Below are positions 16,948 through 23,891 of a DNA stretch of 64,000 bases, in pieces; position 1 is the first letter of the stretch, and every line of letters begins with the position of its first letter. Origin of the DNA: Streptomyces iranensis (GTDB lineage Bacteria > Actinomycetota > Actinomycetes > Streptomycetales > Streptomycetaceae); contig NZ_JAGGLR010000005.1 in the NCBI RefSeq assembly GCF_017874715.1, forward strand, positions 62,001 to 126,000, given 5' to 3'. Both the position numbers and the translations under genes were made by a program. The notes beneath the pieces are model-generated. The model saw nothing but the letters and a program-made list of their open reading frames with translations, ran no database searches and was not told where the DNA came from.

Positions 16948-17973
16948 ATGAGCCGTGCACTTCACCACCGCGCCGTCGTCGCCGACGCCCACAACGACCT
17001 GCTGATCGCCGTCACCGCCCGCCCACCCCACCGCTGGGCGGGCTACTTCCGGGAGCGCTGGCTGCCGCAACTGCGCGAGGGCGGGGTGAATCTCCAGGTG
17101 CTCCCGGTCTTCATCGACGACCGGTTCCGCCCCGAGGGCGCGTTGCGCGAGACGCTGCGGATGATCGAGTGCGCCCACACCCTCGCCGAGGGCAACGCCG
17201 ACGAGGTACGGCTGTGCCTGGACGGCGACGACATCGACGCCGCGCTCGCCGACGGCCGGATCGCCCTGGTGCTGGCGCTGGAGAGCGCCCCCGGGCTGGA
17301 CGCCAACGTCGAGCTCCTCCCTACCCTCCACCGCCTCGGGGTGCGCATCGCCTCGCTCGCCCACTGGGGCCGTACCGCCCTGGCCGACGGCAGCGGTGAG
17401 GACGCCACCGGAAGTCGGCTCACCGAGGCCGGGGTCCGGGCGCTGAAGGAGATGGAGCGTCTGGGCATCCTCTTCGACGTCTCCCATCTCGGCGCCTCCG
17501 GGGTGGCCCATGTGCTGGAGCTGGCCACCCGCCCGGTGATGGCCACCCACTCCTCCGCCCGCGCCCTGCTGGATCACCATCGCAACCTCACCGACGAGCA
17601 GCTGCGCGGCATCGCGGCCACCGGCGGCACGGTGTGCGTCAACTTCCTCGGCGAGTTCCTGGCCACCGCCCCGGCCGACCGTACGGTGGACCGGCTGGCC
17701 GATCACATCGTCCACATCGCCGAGGTGATCGGCGTCGGGCATGTGGGTCTTGGGCCGGACTTCATCAAGGAGGTCAGCGATGACACCACCCCGCCCTGCT
17801 GCGAGGACGTCGAGTACGCCCGGCTGGTGGTCCCCGGCCTCGAAGGCCCCCGCGGACTGCCTCTGGTGACCGAGGCGCTGGTCCGAAGGGGCCTCCCGGA
17901 GGCGGACATCGAGAAGATCCTCGGCGGCAATGTGCTGGAGCTCTTCCGCAAGGAGCTGGGACGCCCCCGCTGA
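16948..17973 (+). CDS. Membrane dipeptidase (peptidase M19, renal dipeptidase family)
   Basis: A 341-aa amidohydrolase-fold zinc dipeptidase. The binuclear zinc ligands are recognisable: HxD in VADAHNDLLIA, Glu in LALESAPGLD, His in LFDVSHLG and His in VMATHSSARAL; the C-terminal HVGLGPDFIKEV and ILGGNVLELF segments also match. There is no signal peptide, so it is predicted cytoplasmic. It stands alone between the P450 cassette and the convergent hydrolase gene (15 bp between stops). Substrates in bacteria include dipeptides with D-residues or dehydropeptides. Confidence 0.92.
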   Translation: MSRALHHRAVVADAHNDLLIAVTARPPHRWAGYFRERWLPQLREGGVNLQVLPVFIDDRFRPEGALRETLRMIECAHTLAEGNADEVRLCLDGDDIDAALADGRIALVLALESAPGLDANVELLPTLHRLGVRIASLAHWGRTALADGSGEDATGSRLTEAGVRALKEMERLGILFDVSHLGASGVAHVLELATRPVMATHSSARALLDHHRNLTDEQLRGIAATGGTVCVNFLGEFLATAPADRTVDRLADHIVHIAEVIGVGHVGLGPDFIKEVSDDTTPPCCEDVEYARLVVPGLEGPRGLPLVTEALVRRGLPEADIEKILGGNVLELFRKELGRPR

Positions 17974-17988
17974 GATCCGGTTCGGCCG

Positions 17989-18801
17989 TTACCGCCCGGC
18001 GGCGTCCAGGAACGCGTCGATAGCGGCGAACGTGACCTCCGGGGCCTCCCGGGTGGGGAGGTGGCCCGCGCCCGGGATCAGCTCGAAGCGCGCCCCGGGG
18101 ATGGCGGCGGCGTACGCGCGGCCGTAGTCGGGCGGGACGACGGTGTCGTCTTCCCCCCACACCGCGAGGGCGGGCACCGTCACCCGGGCGAGCCGGTGCA
18201 GCAGCTTCGGGTCGGACTTCGCCGGCCCGACGTAGGCGGCCAGCGCCTGGAGTGCCGCGGGCGAGGGCCCCGGGCGCGGCGCCGGTGCGCCGGAGCCTGC
18301 CCCGGGTCGGGGGCCCTGGGCGGGCCCGGAGCCCTCACCGGGCGGCGGGCCGGGCGGGGCCGTGGGGAATCGCACCTCGTGCCCCTCGAGCCGCGGTCCG
18401 AACGCGCCCATGACGACCAGCCCGCCGATGCGGCGGCCACGGTCCCGCACGGCCATCTCCGCGGCGATCCAGCCGCCGAAGGAGCTGCCGAGGACCAGGA
18501 CATCGCGCAGATCGCGGTCGTCCAGCAGATCCAGATACGTCTCGACGAGGTCGTCCACGCCCGTGAACCACTCGGGCCGCGGGGTGTCCTCCCAGCCCGG
18601 GTGGGTCGGCGCCAGTACCCGGGAGGTGGCGGCGAAGTGGTCCACCACTCCGCTCACACTGGCGGGTCCGGCGCCGCCGTGCAGGACGAGCACGGGGCGG
18701 CCCGCGCCCACGTCCCGCACCGTCAGGGGCAGACCGGGGTAGGGCTCGACAGTGGATCCTGTGGATCCCGTGAGTTCGGTGAATTCGGTGGGCGTGCTCA
18801 T
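17989..18801 (-). CDS. Alpha/beta-fold hydrolase
   Basis: A 270-aa serine hydrolase: oxyanion region VLVLHGGAGPASV, nucleophile elbow LGSSFGGWIAAEMAV, acid AVWGEDDTVVPPDYG and base PGAGHLPTREAP. A Pro/Gly-rich insert (about residues 155-185, GPPPGEGSGPAQGPRPGAG) interrupts the lid. ATG 18801 overlaps the stop of the upstream monooxygenase gene (ATGA) and is preceded by GGAGG. The two are therefore one operon, so the hydrolase probably acts on the same compound or its oxidised product (for instance a lactone from Baeyer-Villiger chemistry; inference). Confidence 0.87.
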   Translation of the reverse strand: MSTPTEFTELTGSTGSTVEPYPGLPLTVRDVGAGRPVLVLHGGAGPASVSGVVDHFAATSRVLAPTHPGWEDTPRPEWFTGVDDLVETYLDLLDDRDLRDVLVLGSSFGGWIAAEMAVRDRGRRIGGLVVMGAFGPRLEGHEVRFPTAPPGPPPGEGSGPAQGPRPGAGSGAPAPRPGPSPAALQALAAYVGPAKSDPKLLHRLARVTVPALAVWGEDDTVVPPDYGRAYAAAIPGARFELIPGAGHLPTREAPEVTFAAIDAFLDAAGR

Positions 18802-19970
18802 CGGTCCGCACCTCCGGCGGTCATCGTGGTGAAGGCGTCCCGCAGGATCCGCAGGGCGTCCGGCTGGAAGAAGTCGACGAGGTGGGCGGCCGATTGCGTG
18901 GCCGCCGCCTCGGCGCGCGGGAACATGGCTGTCTCGTACGCGTTCAGCGCCGTCTCCGGGTCGTCGTGGGCGGCCAGGGCGAGGGCGAGTTCCGCGCCGT
19001 CGAGCATGGCGAGGTTGGCGCCCGCCCCGGCGAAGGGGGACATCAGATGGGCGGCGTCGCCCAGGAGCGTGACGCCGGGAACCCGGTCCCAGCGGTGGCC
19101 GGTGGGCAGGGCGTGGATGGGCCGGTGGACGAGCGGGCCGTCGCTGTCGGCGATCAGCGCGCGCAGCCCCTCGTCCCAGTCGGGGAAGAGGTCCAGCAGC
19201 CGCTTCCTGGTCGCCGCCGGATCCGCCGGGTCGTTGAGGGCCGAACGGCTCCACTCCTCCGGCGTCTTGACCGCGATGTAGACGCGGATCCGGCCGCCGC
19301 CGTTGCGCTGGGCGAACAGCCCCTTCTCGTCCGCGAGGGCGAACATCGAGCCCCGGCCCACGAGTTCGGCGACGGCCGGGTGCCGGGTGTCCACGTCGTT
19401 CAGGAGGCCGTCGACGAATGACACTCCGGTGTAGACCGGATCGGCGTCGGACAGCAGGGGCCGGACCCTGGACCACGCCCCGTCCGCGCCGACCAGCACA
19501 TCCGCCGCGACGGTCGTGCCGTCGGCCAGGGTGAGCGTGGGCCGCCCCGCCGCGCCGATGGCGACCGCCTTCACCTTCTGGCCCCAGCGGACGGTCCCCT
19601 CCGGCAGCGACCCCAGCAGCAGCTCCTTCAGCACTCTGCGGTCGATCTCGGGACGGTGGTTGCCGTCACCGTCCTGCGGCGGGGGGATGTGGAAGCCGAC
19701 GTCGGCGTCCTTGCCGAGCAGGCGCAGTTCCCCGCCCTCGGGACGGCTCAGCGGCCGGAACTCCTCGAGCAGCCCGGCGTGCAGCAGCGCCCGCTGGCCG
19801 GACTCCTCGTCCAGGTCCAGCGTGCCGCCCTGGTCGCGTGCGGTCGCCGACGTGTCCAGCTCGTAGACGGTCGAGGGGATGCCGTGGACGTGCAGGACGC
19901 GCGCCAGCGTCAGCCCTCCCGGCCCTGCTCCGACGATGGCGATACGGCGTTGACGGCGTTGTGTGGACAT
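18798..19970 (-). CDS. TetX-like FAD-dependent monooxygenase
   Basis: A 390-aa class A flavin monooxygenase. The Rossmann motif IAIVGAGPGGLTLARVL, the TetX-like stretch GGTLDLDEESGQRALLHAGL, HRPEIDRRVLKELLLGSL, the middle FAD motif VLVGADGAWSRVRPLL, VYIAVKTPEEWSRSA, and VTLLGDAAHLMSPFAGAGAN occur in the order and spacing of tetracycline destructase TetX. Similarity is family-level; it may inactivate an endogenous or environmental aromatic compound rather than tetracycline. The gene faces a TetR regulator across an operator array, the arrangement of an inducible defence or catabolic unit. Confidence 0.88.
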   Translation of the reverse strand: MSTQRRQRRIAIVGAGPGGLTLARVLHVHGIPSTVYELDTSATARDQGGTLDLDEESGQRALLHAGLLEEFRPLSRPEGGELRLLGKDADVGFHIPPPQDGDGNHRPEIDRRVLKELLLGSLPEGTVRWGQKVKAVAIGAAGRPTLTLADGTTVAADVLVGADGAWSRVRPLLSDADPVYTGVSFVDGLLNDVDTRHPAVAELVGRGSMFALADEKGLFAQRNGGGRIRVYIAVKTPEEWSRSALNDPADPAATRKRLLDLFPDWDEGLRALIADSDGPLVHRPIHALPTGHRWDRVPGVTLLGDAAHLMSPFAGAGANLAMLDGAELALALAAHDDPETALNAYETAMFPRAEAAATQSAAHLVDFFQPDALRILRDAFTTMTAGGADR

Positions 19971-20030
19971 GGCGATGGATGCCTCCCCGGTTCGGCGCGG
20001 GTGCGCCGTGGATGGGAGGAGCGTAGGGCG

Positions 20031-20090
20031 ACGAACATGTTCGTGGCAAACGCGTTCGTGACAGACGCGTTCGTGGCGAACGCGTTTGTC
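20031..20090. promoter_or_regulatory. Operator array: palindromes and three 15-bp direct repeats
   Basis: A perfect 14-bp palindrome ACGAACATGTTCGT (20031-20044) runs into three direct repeats of TTCGTGRCRRACGCG at 20040, 20055 and 20070, ending TTTGTC. Adjacent units form a further inverted repeat, ACGCGTTCG-TGG-CGAACGCGT (20065-20085). The array ends 19 bp before the TetR start and 61 bp from the divergent monooxygenase start, so it can control both. Confidence 0.75.
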
Positions 20091-20108
20091 GGCCGGTACG
20101 ATGGCGCC

Positions 20109-20864
20109 ATGACAGCGCATCCCACCGCCCCGCGGAGCCGCCGGGAACGTCCGGCGAAACCGGCCCTGACCCGGGAAGGCATCATCGCCACCACGGTCGA
20201 CCTCATGCGTGCCGAGGGCCTGGAGCGGGTGACGATGCGCCGCCTGGCCAAGGAACTGGACACCGGGCCGGCGTCGCTCTACGTCTACGTCCGCAATATG
20301 GCCGAGCTGCACGCGGCCGTCCTGGACGAGCTCCTCGGGGCCGTCGACCTGAGCCCGGCGAAGGCGGACGGAGAGTGGCGCGGCCGGCTGGTGCGGATCC
20401 TCACCTCGTACACCTCGGTGCTGTTCGAGTACCCCGGTCTCGCCCAGTCCGCCCTGGTGGCCCGCCCCTTCGGCAAGCACTATCTGAAGCTGGTGGAGGC
20501 GCTGCTGGCGCTGCTGGACGAGGGCGGCCTCGAACCCGACCGGGCCGCGTGGCTGCTCGATCTGCTGCTGCAGTTCGCCACCGCGACCGCGGCCGAGCAC
20601 GCCCACCGGGCCCCCGGCGACACCCCCCAGAGCGAGGCGGACTGGCAGGCGCTCGCCACGGTGGTGCGGGACGTCTCACCGCGGACCCATCCGCATATCG
20701 CCGCGCTCGGTCCGCGGCTGCTGTCCGGATCCCCCCAGGACCGGCTGGCCTGGGGGTTCGACGTCCTCATCGCCGGGGCCCGGCACACCCCGCTGCCGGA
20801 GGCGCCCGCCCCGTCCCCGGTGGACGCCCGGGACGCCCGGGACACCCGGGGCACCGGGGACTGA
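20109..20864 (+). CDS. TetR-family regulator (TetR_C class)
   Basis: A 251-aa repressor. The HTH covers LTREGIIATTVDLMRAEGLE and MRRLAKELDTGPASLYVYVR; the C-terminal domain (LLGAVDLSP, LVARPFGKHYLKLVEALLAL, WLLDLLLQFATATAAEH) is of the tetracycline-repressor class. ATG 20109 is used; a longer frame reading FVANAFVTDAFVANAFVG from 20040 is only the translated operator repeats. The C-terminal tail DARDARDTRGTGD is a short coding repeat. It is predicted to repress the divergent TetX-like monooxygenase and hydrolase operon. Confidence 0.9.
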   Translation: MTAHPTAPRSRRERPAKPALTREGIIATTVDLMRAEGLERVTMRRLAKELDTGPASLYVYVRNMAELHAAVLDELLGAVDLSPAKADGEWRGRLVRILTSYTSVLFEYPGLAQSALVARPFGKHYLKLVEALLALLDEGGLEPDRAAWLLDLLLQFATATAAEHAHRAPGDTPQSEADWQALATVVRDVSPRTHPHIAALGPRLLSGSPQDRLAWGFDVLIAGARHTPLPEAPAPSPVDARDARDTRGTGD

Positions 20865-20875
20865 GGCGGTGGCGC

Positions 20876-21652
20876 TCAGCCGCGCCCGGCGGGCCGCTCG
20901 CCGGTGGTCATCCGGGCGACGTTGGACCGCTCGCCGTAGGTGAAGGGGCGGACCCGGTAGGAGGCCCGCTTCTCGTCCGGCAGGGTGATCAGCCCGAAGG
21001 AGTTGATGTCCGGGTCGAGCACGGCGACGGGGTGGAAGGGGCCCCCGCCCCGGGGCCGGTCCTCCAGCAGATAGCCCCGCTCGCCCTCGGCATGGTCGGT
21101 CCAGGTGAACCGGATGCCGTTGGCGTGCATGACGGTCGCGCGCAGATCGGTCGGGGTGGCCGACGGCCGCCGGACGGGGCTGGTGCGCACCCCCGTCCGC
21201 CGGATGGTGCGCGGCGGCGCCCAGGTGTGCTCCTGGCGCTGCTCCGCCTCGGTGAACGCCCCCCTGGGCAGGGCGACGTCGACCGGCCGGGACGCGGGTC
21301 CGTAGTACGGCCGCACCCGGTAGTAGAAGTGGGTCTTCGGGATCAGATCCGGGTGCCGGTAGGTGGTCTGACCGAGCGGGGCGTAGGTGAGGACCGTCCA
21401 GGGCCCGCCGGGCTCGGTCGCGAACTCCACGATCCGCCCCGCGGCGCCCCGCGCCTTCCCGTGCCAGCTCAGCTCGGCGTCGACGGGGGAGACCCGGGTG
21501 ACGCTGAGCACGGTCCCGGTCCGGGCCTCCCGGGAGGCGTTCGAGGCTTCCGGCGCGTCCGGCGCTTCCGTGGACGCCGCACACCCGCTGATTCCGGAAA
21601 GCCCGGCGGCGACGAGAACCGCCGCCGCCAGGGCGCGTACCGAGCCGCTCAC
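20876..21652 (-). CDS. Fibronectin type III-like lipoprotein
   Basis: A 258-aa exported lipoprotein: hydrophobic leader VRALAAAVLVAAGLSGISGC with a lipobox ending in Cys near residue 24. Two Fn3-like beta-sandwich modules follow (about 40-120: AELSWHGKA, WTVLTYAPLGQTTYRHPDL, HFYYRVRPYYG; and about 160-250: GIRFTWTDHAEGERGYLLED, SYRVRPFTYG). GTG 21652 overlaps the stop of the preceding lyase-like gene (GTGA), so it is the third gene of the secreted lyase operon and may hold substrate or enzyme at the cell surface. Confidence 0.82.
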   Translation of the reverse strand: MSGSVRALAAAVLVAAGLSGISGCAASTEAPDAPEASNASREARTGTVLSVTRVSPVDAELSWHGKARGAAGRIVEFATEPGGPWTVLTYAPLGQTTYRHPDLIPKTHFYYRVRPYYGPASRPVDVALPRGAFTEAEQRQEHTWAPPRTIRRTGVRTSPVRRPSATPTDLRATVMHANGIRFTWTDHAEGERGYLLEDRPRGGGPFHPVAVLDPDINSFGLITLPDEKRASYRVRPFTYGERSNVARMTTGERPAGRG

Positions 21653-22257
21653 TTGCGCCAGAACTTGACGTTGCTCCACACCACGGTGGCCGGACCGTTG
21701 CCGCTGCTGGTGCGGTACGCCCCGAACTTGTCGTAGAAGCTGCCGCCGGGGCTGTCCACGGTGTGCTTGAGCGAGCCGTTGATGTATGTACGGTGCTCCT
21801 TGCCGACCTGGTGCACCGTGTTGACGCGCACCGTGGCCCCGACCGTCCCCGCGTTGGACAGGGTGTCCCCGCCGTGCACGGCGTACAGCCTCCCGCCGCG
21901 CTCGACCGCGAGCATGAAGTACGGACCGGCGTCGCCGTCGGTGTCGTTGAACGTCTGCTTCAGGCTGATCCGGGTGCCGCCCATGCTGGTGACCCGGAAG
22001 TAGCCCTCGAACTGATGGGTCCCGCCGGTGTAGGTGTCATAGCGCCGCTCGGCCCGCTGGTCCCCGCTCGCGGTGGAGCAGGTGAGCTCGAAGGTGAGGT
22101 TGTCGACCTCTCCGCACCCCCGCTCCTGCACCTTGAACCCCGGGGACTCGGACGACCAGCCGCCCGGTTCGACCTCGGCGTGCGCGACGCCCGACGCCGC
22201 GAGCAGCAGTCCGCAGGCGGCGGACAGCCCGGCGATCACACGGTGTTTCCTGGGCAC
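21649..22257 (-). CDS. Secreted polysaccharide lyase-like jelly-roll protein
   Basis: A 202-aa secreted protein: signal peptide VIAGLSAACGLLLAASGVAHA cleaved before EVEPGG, then a beta-jelly-roll domain with features shared with the next gene product (GTHQFEGYFRVTS, GPYFMLAVERGG, HRTYINGSLKHTVDSPGG, YDKFGAYRTSSGNGPATVVW). The layout is that of small concanavalin-fold lyases, but I cannot name the family number or the catalytic residues. It starts at GTG 22257 with GAGGAG 7 nt upstream. It is 12 bp behind the second lyase gene and overlaps the lipoprotein gene after it. Confidence 0.72.
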   Translation of the reverse strand: MPRKHRVIAGLSAACGLLLAASGVAHAEVEPGGWSSESPGFKVQERGCGEVDNLTFELTCSTASGDQRAERRYDTYTGGTHQFEGYFRVTSMGGTRISLKQTFNDTDGDAGPYFMLAVERGGRLYAVHGGDTLSNAGTVGATVRVNTVHQVGKEHRTYINGSLKHTVDSPGGSFYDKFGAYRTSSGNGPATVVWSNVKFWRK

Positions 22258-22269
22258 GGTCCCACTCCT

Positions 22270-22983
22270 CTACTTGACCCAATAGCGGATGTTGCGGAAC
22301 CGGGCCTCGGCCCGGCCGCTGCCGTGGTGATAGACGCCGTTCTTGAAGTGGCGGGTCGCCGGTCCCCGGTCGTCGACCGTCAGCACGAGCTTGTCGTCGG
22401 CGTAGACCTGGATCTTTCCGGTGCTCGCGTTGTGGGCGACCTTCAGGTTCCACCACTTGTTGTAGATACCGGACTTGATGACCGTGTCCGTATAGCGCTT
22501 GAGCGTCCCCCCGTTCTCACTGGACGCCCGGAACATGATGTCGGTGGCCGGGGTTCCGCTCGGATGCTTGACCCGCAGGATCTGCATGATGTCCGCGCCG
22601 TTCGTCCCGGCCGGCACATACACATCGGCGTCCCACATGTGCTGCCCCGAGGTGTACTCCTGCTTCCACCGCATTTCGGTGCGCGGATCGGTGCCGCTGC
22701 CCTCTTCGAACGGCTCATCGGTGGAGTTGACCCACATGGTGTGGGTCTTCGTGCTCGAGTTGTAGCTGTAGCGCTCGCTCAGGTCGAGGTTCCACGGCTT
22801 GTGCATCGAGTATGTGAACGACGTCTGCGTCCATCCATCGGTCGGCGACGCCGCGGCCTCCTTCGCCGTGGCCGTCTCCCCGGACGCGACCCCCGCCGAC
22901 AGGACTCCGGCGAGTGCTGCGAACGCCATGACCGCCCTGGCGCGGGGGGATCTTCTGGTGTGTCTGGTGCGTAATGCGGGCAT
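22270..22983 (-). CDS. Secreted polysaccharide lyase-like protein
   Basis: A 237-aa exported protein with a long twin-basic leader (RTRHTRRSPRARAVMAFAAL ending SGVASG-ETATA region) and a beta-jelly-roll domain. Conserved lyase-like features are DPRTEMRWKQEYTSGQHMWD (the R-T-E-M-R strand resembles the R-x-E-L-R strand of alginate-type lyases), ADIMQILRVKHPSG, YNKWWNLKVAHNASTGKIQV, and HFKNGVYHHGSGRAEARFRN. GGAGG lies 9 nt before ATG 22983. It is the first gene of a three-gene secreted operon headed by a DasR-like palindrome, so its polymer may contain or co-occur with amino sugars (inference). Confidence 0.75.
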   Translation of the reverse strand: MPALRTRHTRRSPRARAVMAFAALAGVLSAGVASGETATAKEAAASPTDGWTQTSFTYSMHKPWNLDLSERYSYNSSTKTHTMWVNSTDEPFEEGSGTDPRTEMRWKQEYTSGQHMWDADVYVPAGTNGADIMQILRVKHPSGTPATDIMFRASSENGGTLKRYTDTVIKSGIYNKWWNLKVAHNASTGKIQVYADDKLVLTVDDRGPATRHFKNGVYHHGSGRAEARFRNIRYWVK

Positions 22984-23024
22984 ATCGACCCACCTCCGGT
23001 CTGTTCCGTTCCCTTGTTGGATCA

Positions 23025-23036
23025 TGGTCTAGACCA
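23025..23036. promoter_or_regulatory. DasR-type (dre) palindrome upstream of the lyase operon
   Basis: TGGTCTAGACCA is a perfect 12-bp palindrome and equals the core of the published DasR responsive element consensus (AGTGGTCTAGACCACT). It sits 41 bp upstream of the first lyase start codon, a normal place for a GntR-family repressor site. DasR releases DNA when glucosamine-6-phosphate rises. Confidence 0.7.
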
Positions 23037-23120
23037 AGAGTCAAGGTAGGGCAGAGTCGATAGGGTGTCCATATCAATGAACGGAATTCACGACTGTGGT
23101 GGCGGGTGTGGCTGGTCGGG

Positions 23121-23657
23121 TCAACTCCGCCGCAGCGCCTTCACCATGACCAGCTCCCTGGTCACGCCGTCGGCCAGCAGCTCCCCCGGCTCCCGGGTGG
23201 CGGCGAAACCATGCCGCTCGTAGAGGGCGATCGCCGGTGCGTTGCCCGGGATCACCGCCAGCCGCAGCGCCGTGGCGCCCGTCCGCAGCGCCCAGTTCTC
23301 GACCGCCGTGATCAGCCGGGCGCCGACGCCGTGGCCGCGCGCCTCGGGGCTGACCCAGACCGACCTCAGCTCCGGCGGCCGCCCGTCCCCGTCCCCGCCG
23401 CTGCCCCCATCCCCGCCCCCGTCCCCGCCATCGCCCCCGGGCATGCCGCCCGCCATCCCGACCGCACGGCCGTCCAGCAGGGCCACGACGTGGTAGGCGC
23501 CCGGGACCTCCAGCCGGGCGCGCCACCGCTCCTCGCCGCCGCGGTGCCAGTCGGCGAGCCGGGACTTGAAGGCGTGCGGCGCCTCGGCCAGCGCGGTCCG
23601 GCGGACGTCCCGCCACAGTGGCCAGTCGTCCGTCGTGATCACTCGCAGCCGCACCAT
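23121..23657 (-). CDS. GNAT-family N-acetyltransferase
   Basis: A 178-aa acetyltransferase: VRLRVITTDDWPLWRDVRRT at the start, the acetyl-CoA pyrophosphate loop SPEARGHGVGARLI, and LRLAVIPGNAPAIALYERHG as motif B. Between beta strands 3 and 4 (about residues 69-93) lies a Gly/Asp-rich insertion (GGDGGDGGGDGGSGGDGDGR) that looks like a microsatellite expansion in a surface loop. Substrate unknown. No strong ribosome site precedes ATG 23657. Confidence 0.85.
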   Translation of the reverse strand: MVRLRVITTDDWPLWRDVRRTALAEAPHAFKSRLADWHRGGEERWRARLEVPGAYHVVALLDGRAVGMAGGMPGGDGGDGGGDGGSGGDGDGRPPELRSVWVSPEARGHGVGARLITAVENWALRTGATALRLAVIPGNAPAIALYERHGFAATREPGELLADGVTRELVMVKALRRS

Positions 23658-23891
23658 GCCGCCCAGTCTCCCGCACCGCCGGGTCGCGGCCGAGCGCCGT
23701 CGCCCCGAGGGGAGATGGCCGGGTTCACCCCGCTGTGCCATGCTTTGAGGAGAGGCGCCATCCCTTTCGAGGGGGCGCGGCAGCGAAGGCCCCGCCGGTG
23801 GTCGTGACCGGTCGCCGCGCGGAGGCCGATCAAGGGCCCGGGTACGCCCACGAGACCGGCGGTCCACGCACGGAGGCGGTGCAGGCGGGCT

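Noticed and set aside
20036..20108. N-terminal extension of the TetR protein reading FVANAFVTDAFVANAFV.
   Set aside because: It is the translation of the operator direct repeats; ATG 20109 gives a normal TetR N-terminus.
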